62,696 nucleotides of DNA from an uncultured Lachnospiraceae bacterium (GCA_949893755.1 CATLCV010000006.1:1-62696); one strand, 5' to 3'. Shown: positions 34,223 through 43,487, counted from the first letter of the stretch. The notes: generated by a model from the letters alone, not told the origin. Numbers and translations: made by a program.

Positions 34223-34235
34223 GAGGAAAAAAATT

Positions 34236-35138
34236 ATGGTTATAATCAGCGGCCTGACAAAATATTTCGACGATATCTGCGCGGTCGATCACGTGTCCCT
34301 GGAGATCCCGGACGGCACCATGTTCGGCCTGCTGGGTACGAACGGCGCGGGCAAGACCACGCTGCTGCGGATGCTGGCGGGCATTATCGAGGCGGATTCC
34401 GGGGAGATCCGGATAGACGGGGAGGAAGATTCTTTTTCGCCGCAATGCAAGGAAAAGCTCTTTTATCTGCCCGACGATCCCTATTATTTTCCGAACGCGT
34501 CTATCCAGACCATGCTGGATTTTTATAAAAAGCAGTATCCGGGGCTGGATGCAGATTCCGCCGCCTATATGGCAGAATCCCTCAATCTGGACAGGGACCG
34601 CCCCATCCGGACGTTTTCAAAGGGGATGAAGCGGCAGGCATTTCTGATCCTGGCGCTGTGCTCCCGGACAAAATACCTTTTCTGCGATGAGGTGTTCGAC
34701 GGTCTGGACCCGATCGCGGCGGAGATCATGAAAAATCTGTTCCGCCAGGAAATGGAGTCCCGTGACTTTACGATCCTTGTGGCCTCCCACAAGCTTCAGG
34801 ATCTGGAGGACATCTGCGGAAATATCGCCATTCTCCACAAGGGCGGCGTGGTGACTGCCGGAGACTTCCGGGAGCGTGCGGAAAATGTCCGAAAGTTTCA
34901 GTGTGTGTTTCCATTGGAGGCGGATCTGGACAGCCTGAGACAGCACCCATCGGTCGTGCGTTTCCATGAAGACGCCCGCTTTATCACGCTGGTCACCCGG
35001 GGAAATGCGGAAGAGATCCGAAAGGCACTGGAGGAACTGGAACCAATCTTTCTGGGTGAAGTCCCGTTAAGTCTGGAGGAAACATTTATTGCGGAAATGG
35101 AGGGCGCAGGCTATGACATCAGAAAAGTACTTCCATAA
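34236..35138 (+). CDS. ABC transporter ATP-binding protein
   Basis: A 300-residue ATPase of the ABC-2 (CcmA/YtrB-like) class. It has Walker A GLLGTNGAGKTT (about residues 30-41), signature RTFSKGMKRQA, Walker B KYLFCDEVFDGLD and switch VASHK. The C-terminal 80 residues are the extended domain typical of this class. The Walker B glutamate follows Asp as E in CDEVF, so it should be active. ATG 34236 has GAGAGG upstream; the longer ORF starts inside the acetyltransferase gene. It overlaps the permease gene by 26 bases. Confidence 0.9.
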   Translation: MVIISGLTKYFDDICAVDHVSLEIPDGTMFGLLGTNGAGKTTLLRMLAGIIEADSGEIRIDGEEDSFSPQCKEKLFYLPDDPYYFPNASIQTMLDFYKKQYPGLDADSAAYMAESLNLDRDRPIRTFSKGMKRQAFLILALCSRTKYLFCDEVFDGLDPIAAEIMKNLFRQEMESRDFTILVASHKLQDLEDICGNIAILHKGGVVTAGDFRERAENVRKFQCVFPLEADLDSLRQHPSVVRFHEDARFITLVTRGNAEEIRKALEELEPIFLGEVPLSLEETFIAEMEGAGYDIRKVLP

Positions 35139-37311
35139 ATGGGTCAGGGAAGCGGGGAGAGGGCATATTGCGGCGTTCCTGTCCTGGGGATGTCTGCTGA
35201 CCTATGGGATGATTACCGCAGTGCAGCTGCGTTTCAAGTCGGACTACTCCTTTTTCGGCATCGGCAGCGGGGAGCTATTGTGGATCTGTGCGGGACTCGG
35301 CGCTGTCCTCTCTTTTCTGGAATTTTTCTATCTGCTGCAGCCGAAAAAACTGGATTTTTATTACAGCCTTCCGGTGAGAAAAAGCACCATATTCTGGGGA
35401 AGATATGTGCATGGGCTGATGCATTTCATGATGCCGCTGTGCCTGGTGGTCACAGGCTGCGGTCTGTATGAAAGCAGCTTCGATATGGATTTTTTTCCCT
35501 TTTCAGCCGGCTATACAGGGCGCAGCATCTTGGTGTTTGCAGGAGTATTTTTGATATTTTATCATATAGGGATCCTGCTGCTCACTGTCTGCGGAACGGT
35601 CCTTCCGGCAATCATGGGGTATGCACTCTGCCTGCTCTACGGACATATTCTGGTGGGAAATGTATGGACCGCATGGGCGGCGGATTATTTCCGGACCTAC
35701 TACAGGATTCCGGTGTTCGAGAAGCTGGACATCCTGACGGCTCCCCTCTCCCTGGCCCGGGATCTGGCGGGAAGCAATCTGTTTGACAAATGGGAAGTGT
35801 TCGGGTATGTACCGTCCGGGAGCAGCATCCTTGCGGCAACCGAATGGATCGTCCTGCCGTTCCTTTTGTTCGCTGCGGCGCAGAAAAGGAGAAGGACGGA
35901 ACGGGTCGGGAAATGGTTTGCCATCCCCATGGCGGAACGGGCGGCGGAAGGTCTGCTCTCCTTTTTGGCCGGGGTGTGGATGGGAAGCTTTCTGGCTGCG
36001 CTGACCGGACTTGCCATGAAATCACCAGGGCTTTGCGGTGCGTTGAGTATCCTGGCGGGGATTGCTACCGCGGCCGCAGTGCATTTTCTGCTGGAACTGG
36101 GCGTGGGATGCGGCTGGAAAATGCGGCAGGATGAAGCAACGATAAATGAAGCAACGATAAATGGAGCAACGATAAATGGAACACTCGCGGAGCGCGGAGA
36201 TTCTGGTATGGTTCGCCGGGCAGGAGGAAAGCATTGCGGAACATGTGCTTTGCACCGGGGAATTTTCCGGCGGAAATGGCAGCTTGCCGTGGAGTGCGCG
36301 GCGGTCGTTTTATCGGGGATGGTATTTCTGCTGGGGGCATCTGCATTTGACTCATTTCTGCCGGAGGAAGGGGAAGTTGAGAAGATTGGGGTCAGCATCG
36401 GCGGCATTGGAATGAACTATGAGAGTTATACCCAGACCCGCACGGGCGGGGAGAGATATGAAGCGCCACAGCGGCTGGAGCGTGATCTTCTTGCCGGGGA
36501 AGGAAAAGCCGCGGCTGCGGCATGGATCAGGTTACTGGCTGAAAAAAATAATTGCCCGGATTCGGGCACGGAGATTGCAGAAAATGAAAATTCAGCAGAA
36601 GGCGGTTTATCAGATCGCGGTACAGATTCCGAAGTACAGCCAGAAGTAACCTATGCGGTCATCTGCTACCATATGAAAAACGGAAGCCAGGCCTACCGGT
36701 TCTATCCGGTAGACGAAGAACTGCTGCAGGCATTTGCCGCGGTATTCGAGACGGATGAATACAAACAGATCGCATACCCTGTAGACGACAGCGGTTTTGC
36801 ATTGGATGCCCGTTTCACCTGGTCCGACGGGGTGACGGATACGGTGATGAAGCTGGAGGAAAGCGAGAAAGAGGCGCTTCTGAATGCCTGCCAAAAGGAT
36901 ATCAGGGACATGAAAATGGACGACCTCAGAAAGGCGCTCCCATTGGGATTTGTAGAGCTTGATTCGGATGGCCCCATGCTTCCGGGCAGCATTCCTGTCT
37001 ATCCGTTTTTTGCGCGGACCTGCACTCTGCTGGAATCATACGGCGTGCAGACGGATCGGACACTGGCGGACTATTCCGTGCGTTCGGTCAGCGTGAGTAC
37101 AAGAAATGAAAACGGCAGGGGAAAACGAAGCTCCGATTATCTGGATGATCCGGAGGAAATCGCAAAGTGGATGCAGAAAGCGGTTCCGAAGGAATTTGAC
37201 CTGCAGCCGATTTTTTATCCACTGGATTATTCGAAGGAGATCCGGGTCGAAGTTCTGGATGAAACGACAAATTCGGTGATTCATGTGAATTGTTATTCGC
37301 AGGAGGAATAA
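35113..37311 (+). CDS. ABC-2 type permease with large extracytoplasmic C-terminal domain
   Basis: A 732-residue membrane partner of the preceding ATPase. Six or seven TMs lie in residues about 15-340 (for example HIAAFLSWGCLLTYGMITAV and ILVFAGVFLIFYHIGILLL) and another at about 395-415. The remaining 310 residues form a soluble domain outside the membrane. A cytoplasmic linker at residues 341-355 consists of three EATIN-type repeats. The substrate is unknown; the architecture resembles bacterial ABC-2 permeases with a DUF domain at the C-terminus. GGAGGGCG precedes the start, within the ATPase gene. Confidence 0.85.
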   Translation: MTSEKYFHKWVREAGRGHIAAFLSWGCLLTYGMITAVQLRFKSDYSFFGIGSGELLWICAGLGAVLSFLEFFYLLQPKKLDFYYSLPVRKSTIFWGRYVHGLMHFMMPLCLVVTGCGLYESSFDMDFFPFSAGYTGRSILVFAGVFLIFYHIGILLLTVCGTVLPAIMGYALCLLYGHILVGNVWTAWAADYFRTYYRIPVFEKLDILTAPLSLARDLAGSNLFDKWEVFGYVPSGSSILAATEWIVLPFLLFAAAQKRRRTERVGKWFAIPMAERAAEGLLSFLAGVWMGSFLAALTGLAMKSPGLCGALSILAGIATAAAVHFLLELGVGCGWKMRQDEATINEATINGATINGTLAERGDSGMVRRAGGKHCGTCALHRGIFRRKWQLAVECAAVVLSGMVFLLGASAFDSFLPEEGEVEKIGVSIGGIGMNYESYTQTRTGGERYEAPQRLERDLLAGEGKAAAAAWIRLLAEKNNCPDSGTEIAENENSAEGGLSDRGTDSEVQPEVTYAVICYHMKNGSQAYRFYPVDEELLQAFAAVFETDEYKQIAYPVDDSGFALDARFTWSDGVTDTVMKLEESEKEALLNACQKDIRDMKMDDLRKALPLGFVELDSDGPMLPGSIPVYPFFARTCTLLESYGVQTDRTLADYSVRSVSVSTRNENGRGKRSSDYLDDPEEIAKWMQKAVPKEFDLQPIFYPLDYSKEIRVEVLDETTNSVIHVNCYSQEE
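36133..36177 (+). repeat. 15-bp in-frame tandem repeat inside the permease gene
   Basis: Three tandem copies of GAAGCAACGATAAAT (third with GGA) encode EATIN-EATIN-GATIN in the linker before the last TM. The unit preserves the reading frame, so copy number could vary by slippage without breaking the protein. Confidence 0.85.
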
Positions 37312-37313
37312 AA

Positions 37314-38057
37314 ATGAAGAGAAGATTAGAGGTATGTATAGATTCTGTGGAATCTGCGATCATAGCCCAGGAGGCTGGTGCGGACCGCCTGGAGGTCTGT
37401 GCCAATCTGGTCATCGGAGGGACGACGCCTGGGGTAAGTCAGTTTAAGCAGATCCGCAAGGCATGTGATATCGATCTGAATGTCCTGATCCGCCCGCGGT
37501 TCGGAGATTTCTTATATACAGATGCGGAATTTCAGATGATCTCCGAGGATATCCGGATGTTCCGGGAGCTGGGGGCAGACGGTGTGGTGGTCGGCTGTCT
37601 GAAAGCAGACGGCAGCCTGGATTCGGACAGGATGGGAGCACTCCGGGAGCAGGCCGGTCCATTGCAGATGACACTGCACCGGGCATTTGATGTATGCCGG
37701 GATCCCGGCCAGGCATTGGAGGAGGCTGTGTCGCTTGGAGTAGATACGGTCCTGACCTCCGGACAGGCGGCCGACTGCCTTGGCGGAAAAGAGACGTTAA
37801 AGAAGCTGATCCGGCAGGCTGACGGCAGGATCGAGATCCTTGTGGGAAGCGGGGTCAATGCGGAGGTCATCCGGCAGCTCATGGAGGAGATCGGCGCATC
37901 CAGTTTTCACATGTCCGGAAAGAAAATGATCAGCAGCGGCATGGCTTACCGGAACCGGCAGGTCCATATGGGAGTTCCGGGAATCGGGGAATTTGATATA
38001 TTCCGGACGGATAAAGAGGAGATCCGGAGGGCAAGGCTGGTGCTGGATCAAAGATAG
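37314..38057 (+). CDS. cutC: CutC-family protein
   Basis: A 247-residue TIM-barrel protein of the CutC family, historically linked to copper tolerance; the true reaction is unsettled. Diagnostic stretches are LEVCIDSVESAIIAQEAGAD, RLEVCANLVIGGTTP, VLIRPRFGDFLYT, MTLHRAFDVC and SFHMSGKK. The length is normal. AGGAGGAATAAAA precedes ATG 37314. It follows the ABC permease stop by 2 bases, so it may be the last gene of that operon. The combination has no obvious functional link. Confidence 0.93.
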   Translation: MKRRLEVCIDSVESAIIAQEAGADRLEVCANLVIGGTTPGVSQFKQIRKACDIDLNVLIRPRFGDFLYTDAEFQMISEDIRMFRELGADGVVVGCLKADGSLDSDRMGALREQAGPLQMTLHRAFDVCRDPGQALEEAVSLGVDTVLTSGQAADCLGGKETLKKLIRQADGRIEILVGSGVNAEVIRQLMEEIGASSFHMSGKKMISSGMAYRNRQVHMGVPGIGEFDIFRTDKEEIRRARLVLDQR

Positions 38058-38112
38058 ATACCATAGAGTCTTTCCAATATCCCTATAAAATTGCATTTTA
38101 GGAGGCACCACT

Positions 38113-38889
38113 ATGATACAGATCGCAATCTGCGACGACGAGCGGGAGTCGGTCGCCCTGCATGAAAAAATCGTAAAGACAAGCCTGCAGAAGCTTGGCA
38201 TCGGATACGAGATCACAACCTACACCAAGAGCAGCAACCTGCTGTACGACATCACGGACGATCATTTTTTCTACGACCTGCTCCTGCTGGATATCGAAAT
38301 GCCCGGATTCACCGGGATGGAGCTTCCGGAAAAGATCAAGCCCTTTCTGCCCAATGTAAAGATCATTTTTATCACTTCGCATCTGGAATATGCGATCGAT
38401 GCCTATGAGCTGTCCATCTTCCGCTACGTTCCGAAGGACCATCCGGAGGGGCGTCTTTCCGCCGCCGTTGCGGATGCCGCAAAACTGATCGAACTGGAGG
38501 CGGGGCAGGAATACATCATACAGACCAGTCACCGGATGGAAAAAATACCATATAAAAGCATGTTCTATATCGAGCGTGACGGCGGAAAAAATGCGCTGAT
38601 CCATTTCCAAAGCTTATCCGCTGGCGGCAGGACGGAAGGCACATCATCACCAGCGTCGGCGGGGATGGCGACGGCAAAGGTCCGGAAGTCTCTGCAGCAG
38701 ATTTATTCGGAACTGGACTCGCCGGAGTTCCTTTTTATTGACCGCAGCTACATTGTGAATATCATTCAGATCATGAAGGTCAGCGACGGAACGGCTGTCC
38801 TGAAAAACGGTGCAAAGCTGCCCATAAGCCGTGCCCATTTACAGGAAGTGAAGCTGCAGATCAATCGGTTTTGGGGGGCGCACATATGA
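38113..38889 (+). CDS. LytTR-type (AgrA-like) response regulator
   Basis: A 258-residue regulator. The receiver domain (1-120) has ICDDERES and phosphoacceptor LLLLDIEMPGFTGMEL (Asp about residue 59). The LytTR DNA-binding domain (about 140-255) has SHRMEKIPYKSMFYIERDG and FIDRSYIVNIIQI. An insert, SLSAGGRTEGTSSPASAGMA, expands the LytTR beta strands. LytTR proteins bind paired 9-bp direct repeats spaced by 12 bases, and exactly such pairs occur at 40499 and 43488. TTAGGAGG precedes the start. Its stop overlaps the kinase start. Confidence 0.9.
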   Translation: MIQIAICDDERESVALHEKIVKTSLQKLGIGYEITTYTKSSNLLYDITDDHFFYDLLLLDIEMPGFTGMELPEKIKPFLPNVKIIFITSHLEYAIDAYELSIFRYVPKDHPEGRLSAAVADAAKLIELEAGQEYIIQTSHRMEKIPYKSMFYIERDGGKNALIHFQSLSAGGRTEGTSSPASAGMATAKVRKSLQQIYSELDSPEFLFIDRSYIVNIIQIMKVSDGTAVLKNGAKLPISRAHLQEVKLQINRFWGAHI

Positions 38890-40412
38890 TGGAATGGTAC
38901 CAGATCCTTTCTTATTTTCTGACAAACAGTATCCGGGGATTTCTGGGGCTGTACCTCGTATGCGGACTGCTTTCAGCCCGGATGGAGCTGCGCAGGATCG
39001 TTATGATATCAGCGGCAGCAGCGGCGGCTATAACGGCATTGCCGTTGCTTTCTGTTTCCGGCGCAGGCGTGCTCGGAGCGGAGATCATTCTTCTTGCCGC
39101 AGCATCCCGGGGATATCTGCCCCGGGAGCAGACACGGATGAGCCTGTTTATCCTTTTCTTTTATGAAATCGCGGCGGCGCTGTGGGAATTTATCATTTCC
39201 TGTCTGTTTGCCATCGCGTTCCGTGTGGGATATCTGGCAAGATGGTGTGTCTCCCATCAGGCGATAGATGTGTTCTGGCCCTGCCTGACCGGACAGGAAT
39301 CTTCCGCCGCAATGGTGCGGGGAATGGAAGCAATGACGGAGGGGTATCTGAATGGACCGGTCGGCGCCGCTTTTCCGGAAGATCAGCTCTGGATGCGTTT
39401 TCTGGACAGCAAAGCGCCGGAACATCTTCTGGCGGTCTGGATGGTCCGCCTGTTTATGCTGGTGATCCTGATATCGGCTGTGAAAAAAAGCGGTCAGAAA
39501 GGTATCAATTCACTTTCAGCGCATCCTTCCGCAGATATTCAGAATGATGCAAAAAGTGGCCGGGGAGGAGCAGACGTATTCCGCACGGCATCGGCCATCG
39601 CGGTGTCGGGGATGATCTGTACTGTGACTCTTGGCTTGCAGACCGTAATCGCGATCCCGGAGGACGAACTGGCGATGTGGAATCTGCTTTCCGTGATCCT
39701 GATGTTTTCGGTTCTGGTCTACAATCTGAACCGCCATTACGAAGCGGAGAAGGAGATCGTCCGGTTAAAGGAGGAGCAGGCGGAGCTGCTGGACCGCGAT
39801 TACCAGAGCCTGAACCGCCTGTATTCAGAAAATGCCAGACTGTTCCACGACCTGCACAACCACATTGAGCTTCTGCACCGCCATCTGACCCATGGAAATG
39901 TCAACGAGGCCGTGGAGTATCTGGAGGATCTGCGGGGGCCGGTCCGGGAGATCACGAACTCCGGCTGGACGGGAGATGAGGCGGTGGATTATCTGATCGG
40001 AAATAAAATCGCCGCAGCACAGGAGCAGCAGATCGCCGCAGAGGTCAACATGGAATTTCCCCGGTATACCAACATCCGGAGCGCCGACCTGACCGCGATT
40101 CTGGGAAATCTGCTGGACAATGCGCTGGAAGCGGCAAAGAAAGCACAGGGGGATCGGCGTTTTATCCGGCTGACGGTCCGCCGGATCAACAACATGCTTG
40201 TGATCAAGGTGGAAAATGGATGCGGGGCCCCGCCCGTTTCGAAGCAGGGTGAACTGATCACATCTAAGAGAGAGGGCGGACTGCACGGCTGGGGGCTGAA
40301 AAGCGTCCGCGCCGCGGCGGAAAAATATGACGGAATCGTGGAGACCATGTACGAAGATCACGTATTCCGGGCGGTGGTCACGCTGTCTTTTGAAGCGGTC
40401 AATATGGAATAG
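38886..40412 (+). CDS. GHKL sensor histidine kinase (AgrC/NatK-like)
   Basis: A 508-residue membrane kinase paired with the LytTR regulator. TMs lie near residues 10-30, 37-55, 60-75, 85-115, 190-205, 240-260 and 268-285. A coiled-coil with KEEQAELLDRDY precedes the phosphoacceptor LFHDLHNHIELLHRHL. The GHKL ATPase has LGNLLDNALEAAKKAQ and GGLHGWGLKSVRAAAEKY. The extracytoplasmic loop of about 70 residues before residue 190 is long for the group. ATG 38886 overlaps the regulator stop (ATGA). The signal is unknown; no peptide gene was found beside it. Confidence 0.9.
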   Translation: MMEWYQILSYFLTNSIRGFLGLYLVCGLLSARMELRRIVMISAAAAAAITALPLLSVSGAGVLGAEIILLAAASRGYLPREQTRMSLFILFFYEIAAALWEFIISCLFAIAFRVGYLARWCVSHQAIDVFWPCLTGQESSAAMVRGMEAMTEGYLNGPVGAAFPEDQLWMRFLDSKAPEHLLAVWMVRLFMLVILISAVKKSGQKGINSLSAHPSADIQNDAKSGRGGADVFRTASAIAVSGMICTVTLGLQTVIAIPEDELAMWNLLSVILMFSVLVYNLNRHYEAEKEIVRLKEEQAELLDRDYQSLNRLYSENARLFHDLHNHIELLHRHLTHGNVNEAVEYLEDLRGPVREITNSGWTGDEAVDYLIGNKIAAAQEQQIAAEVNMEFPRYTNIRSADLTAILGNLLDNALEAAKKAQGDRRFIRLTVRRINNMLVIKVENGCGAPPVSKQGELITSKREGGLHGWGLKSVRAAAEKYDGIVETMYEDHVFRAVVTLSFEAVNME

Positions 40413-40498
40413 ACAATGATGCCGTTTGCTGTATACTCTGGAAATGGGTAAACAGCAGCGGCTTTTTTCTGCCAAAGAACAGCCGCAGATCTTCTCTC

Positions 40499-40558
40499 AC
40501 GGACAAAAACCTGCCGTTTACGGACAAAACGGCAGAAGCCATGAATTTGTATTATCCT
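40499..40558 (+). promoter_or_regulatory. LytTR-type twin-repeat promoter, copy 1
   Basis: ACGGACAAAA occurs at 40499-40508 and again at 40520-40529, a 21-base period, as expected for a LytTR dimer. A candidate -10 (TATTAT/TATCCT) lies at 40550-40558. Nearly the same 60 bases occur at 43488-43548. It drives the small membrane protein and ABC ATPase genes. The rest of the 257-base gap shows nothing else. Confidence 0.7.
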
Positions 40559-40669
40559 GTAAATGTAATCAAACAAAGAACACACTGCAAGGAGTTGCAG
40601 AAGGCAAAATCTGACACGACATTTACCGATACTTATGCAGTGCTCTTATAACGAAGGAGGTACAAATTT

Positions 40670-40840
40670 ATGCGTCATTTTTATATTCGTCTTATCATGG
40701 GAGTAATCTGGGTGATCGCGGCGGCGGTTTCCTTACTGACAATGAACATACCATGCCTGATCCTGTATCTTGCGTTGGGAATCCGATTTTTCCATTCGGC
40801 CATTACAATCCGGGAGAAAGAGAAGAATGAGAGAAAATGA
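40670..40840 (+). CDS. Small membrane protein, 56 residues
   Basis: Translates as MRHFYIRLIMGVIWVIAAAV, then a second hydrophobic stretch and a charged tail ending EKEKNERK. Two TMs are predicted (about residues 7-24 and 27-46) with a positively charged C-terminus inside. GAAGGAGG lies 9 bases before the ATG and the frame fits between the LytTR promoter and the ABC ATPase gene. It is probably a small accessory subunit of the exporter or a regulatory membrane peptide. No family recognised. Confidence 0.65.
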   Translation: MRHFYIRLIMGVIWVIAAAVSLLTMNIPCLILYLALGIRFFHSAITIREKEKNERK

Positions 40841-40851
40841 GGGAGGACGCC

Positions 40852-41598
40852 ATGAATATTTTTTCAAATAAGCCTCATGCGCCGGAGGATGCAGAACGGC
40901 TTCTTATATTAAAAAATCTGCGTGTATGGTATACACCGGGAACAGACGTACTTTCTGATTTTTCCCTTGACCTGAACGCAAAGGAAGTTGTCGGACTGAT
41001 CGGCTTGAACGGAGCCGGAAAGACCACATTTTTAAAGACGCTTTCCGGTCTGAACAGGCATTTTCAGGCGGAAACAGCGCTTTGGAAGAGACAGAAGCTT
41101 TCCTTCCGGGATCAGGCGTTCAAGCAGAGCCGCTACACGGTTTTCGCGGAAGACCGTTCGTTTCAGTATTTTACCTTCCGCGAATACATTTCCTATGCAG
41201 CCGCGTCCTACGGGAAGAAGCTGCCGGATCTTTCGGAACTGATCCGGGGATTTCATTTTGAAGAATATACAGATGTGCTTCTCAAAGAACTGTCCACAGG
41301 CAATCTGAAAAAAGTATATCTGATCACGGCATTTGCGCTGCGTCCGGAGCTTCTGCTGCTGGACGAACCGGTCAACGGGCTGGACTTTCAGAGCACCGAA
41401 TACCTTTACCGGCTGATCAGCGGATATCGGCAGTACGGTACGATCCTGTTTTCCTCCCACATTCTGGAAAGCATCTGCCTGACCTCTGACAGGGTGCTGG
41501 TTCTGGAACATGGACGGATATCCCGGAGCTTTACCGGGCAGGAGATCCAGGCAGATACGATCCGGGAGGTACTGACGGAAAAGGAAAATGCCTTGTGA
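40852..41598 (+). CDS. ABC transporter ATP-binding protein (LytTR-regulated)
   Basis: A 248-residue ATPase with Walker A GLIGLNGAGKTTFLK (about residues 47-61) and Walker B LLLLDEPVNGLD. The switch histidine is in LFSSHILES. The signature loop is weak (LSTGNLKKV). The usual length suggests an ABC-2 exporter subunit. Its permease is most likely the gene at 43659, which carries the same LytTR promoter but is now separated by the AAA-ATPase gene. GGGAGG precedes ATG 40852; an in-frame ATG five codons earlier overlaps the small protein's stop. Confidence 0.85.
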   Translation: MNIFSNKPHAPEDAERLLILKNLRVWYTPGTDVLSDFSLDLNAKEVVGLIGLNGAGKTTFLKTLSGLNRHFQAETALWKRQKLSFRDQAFKQSRYTVFAEDRSFQYFTFREYISYAAASYGKKLPDLSELIRGFHFEEYTDVLLKELSTGNLKKVYLITAFALRPELLLLDEPVNGLDFQSTEYLYRLISGYRQYGTILFSSHILESICLTSDRVLVLEHGRISRSFTGQEIQADTIREVLTEKENAL

Positions 41599-41609
41599 CA
41601 GAAAATAGA

Positions 41610-41733
41610 AAGTGCCCTTATGTGTAAAATGCAGAGATAAAAAAGTGCCTTTATGTGCGAAATAAAGAGATAAAAAAGTGCCTTTATGTGTAAAAATGGA
41701 TTGAATATAAGTGCCCTTTTGGTATAAAATGAG
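41610..41733 (+). repeat. 33-bp periodic repeat upstream of the AAA-ATPase gene
   Basis: AAGTGCC(C/T)TTATGTG-type units begin at 41610, 41643, 41676 and 41709, an exact 33-base spacing (about three helical turns). The last unit changes to TTTTGGTATAAAAT and supplies a plausible -10 about 30 bases before the ribosome site. Regular phasing suggests several protein-binding sites or stacked promoter copies. Confidence 0.75.
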
Positions 41734-41765
41734 ATTAACCGAAGTATGAAAGGAGACGGACAGGT

Positions 41766-43346
41766 ATGGGAATCTATGTAAATCCGGGAAATGTTCCATT
41801 CAGAGACTCTCGTTTTTCCAGCACATATATTGATAAAAGCATGCTGATCTCGAAGGTAAATGCCGTATACAGGACGGAGAGAAAATTTATATGTGTCAGC
41901 CGTCCGCGCCGCTTTGGCAAATCAATGGCAGCGAATATGCTGACTGCCTATTACAGCTGCGGCTGTGATTCCGCAGAGCTGTTTGCAGGCTTAAAGATTG
42001 CGAAGGAAACCAGTTTTTCAACGCATCTAAACCAGCATGATGTGATCCGGATCGATGTGCAGCGTTTCATAGAATCAGAAAGCGAATTGGATTCATTTAT
42101 CAGCAATATTGAAAAAAGCGTAGTATCAGAATTGCTGAAAGAGTTTTCGGAATGCGAAGGCTTCGATTCGGACAGCATATTAAAAACGGCTCTTGACCAG
42201 ATCTTTATTCAGTCCGGAAAAGGATTTATCTTTATCATTGACGAATGGGACTGTGTATTCCGGATTGCCAGAAACCGGAAAGAAATGCAGAAGGAGTATC
42301 TGGATTTTATGCGGGGGCTGTTTAAAGGAGCGGATTACGCGGAGCTGGTCTATATGACCGGGATTCTGCCGATCAAGAAATATGGGGAGCATTCCGCCAT
42401 CAATATCTTTGATGAATATTCCATGATCTCACCGAAGAATCTGGGGGAGTATTTCGGCTTTACGGAAGAGGAAGTACGCGCGGCATGTGAGCGGCGGGGG
42501 ATGGATTATGCGGAGGTGGAAAGATGGTATGACGGATACCGTGTGGGAAAGCTCCACATCTACAATCCCAAATCTGTGGCGGATGCTCTGACGTGGGAGG
42601 AAATTCAGAGCTACTGGACGGGGACGGAGACCTACGAGGCTCTGAAAATATATATAGACCTGAATTTTGACGGACTGAAGGAGGCAATCCTGACAATGCT
42701 TGGGAATGGCCGCTGCGTGGTCGATCCGTCCACGTTCCAGAATGACATGACCGTATTCCGGACAAAGGATGATGTGCTGACACTGCTGATTCATCTTGGC
42801 TATCTGACCTATGACAAAGAAACGAGCGAGGTGTTTATCCCAAACCGGGAGATTGAGCAGGAGTTCATGCGGGCCGTAAAAGTCGGCGGCTGGGATGGGG
42901 TGATCCAGTCGCTGGACCGATCCAGGGAGCTGCTGGAGCGCACATGGGCCCTGGACGGAAATGCGGTGGCGGAAGGAATGTCCGTCATTCACAGCGAAAC
43001 CTCTTCCATCCTGAAATACAATCATGAAAGCTCACTCACCAGTGCATTGCTTATGGCGTATTACAGCGCGAAGCTGTACTATGTAAATCCAATCATGGAG
43101 CTGCCCTCGGGGAAAGGCTTCGCGGATGTAGTTTATCTGCCCAGGCGGAATGTGGATCGCCCGGCATTAGTGGTAGAGTTGAAATGGGATCGGACAGCCG
43201 ACGGCGCGATCCGCCAGATCAAAGAGAAGAAATATGCCTCCTGGATCGAGGGGTATACCGGAGATATCCTTTTGGTGGGGATCAATTATGATAAAGAAGA
43301 GAAGGTTCATGAGTGCGTGATTGAAAAGTATGTAAAGGCGGATTAA
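41766..43346 (+). CDS. AAA-ATPase-like / PD-(D/E)XK nuclease domain protein
   Basis: A 526-residue member of the AAA-ATPase_like plus DUF1703 (PD-(D/E)XK) family, highly duplicated in gut Firmicutes and Bacteroidetes. The N-terminus has the family opening MGIYVNPGN. The P-loop variant is SRPRRFGKSMAANML and the Walker B FIFIIDEWDCVF. Then come YMTGILPIKKYGEHSAINIF, WYDGYRVGKLHIYNPKSV and the C-terminal nuclease-like core ALVVELKWDRTADGAIRQI. The biological role of the family is unproven; defence or recombination roles are often proposed. It has its own repeat-rich leader and terminator and sits between two halves of an ABC system, suggesting insertion as a cassette. Confidence 0.88.
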   Translation: MGIYVNPGNVPFRDSRFSSTYIDKSMLISKVNAVYRTERKFICVSRPRRFGKSMAANMLTAYYSCGCDSAELFAGLKIAKETSFSTHLNQHDVIRIDVQRFIESESELDSFISNIEKSVVSELLKEFSECEGFDSDSILKTALDQIFIQSGKGFIFIIDEWDCVFRIARNRKEMQKEYLDFMRGLFKGADYAELVYMTGILPIKKYGEHSAINIFDEYSMISPKNLGEYFGFTEEEVRAACERRGMDYAEVERWYDGYRVGKLHIYNPKSVADALTWEEIQSYWTGTETYEALKIYIDLNFDGLKEAILTMLGNGRCVVDPSTFQNDMTVFRTKDDVLTLLIHLGYLTYDKETSEVFIPNREIEQEFMRAVKVGGWDGVIQSLDRSRELLERTWALDGNAVAEGMSVIHSETSSILKYNHESSLTSALLMAYYSAKLYYVNPIMELPSGKGFADVVYLPRRNVDRPALVVELKWDRTADGAIRQIKEKKYASWIEGYTGDILLVGINYDKEEKVHECVIEKYVKAD

Positions 43347-43387
43347 AAATGAACATGTTCGAAAAGCTGATTTCCTGAATCTTCATG

Positions 43388-43447
43388 CCGTAATATATGT
43401 GAACGATGTACCGTATCGCTACCATATATTGCGGTATTCTTTTTTTC
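43388..43447 (+). terminator. Terminator after the AAA-ATPase gene
   Basis: CCGTAATATATG (43388-43399) pairs with CATATATTGCGG (43423-43434) with one G-U, followed by ATTCTTTTTTTC. It lies 40 bases past the stop. Confidence 0.75.
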
Positions 43448-43487
43448 TGTATCAATTTCTATACAGCTCTTAGGTGAACACTCTGCC

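Noticed and set aside
40426..40614. 62-residue plus-strand ORF after the LytTR kinase gene
   Set aside because: It spans the LytTR direct repeats and lacks a ribosome site; the region is better explained as a promoter.
41610..41733. CRISPR-like array at the 33-bp repeats
   Set aside because: Repeated and intervening parts are both similar between units, so there are no spacers; no cas genes.
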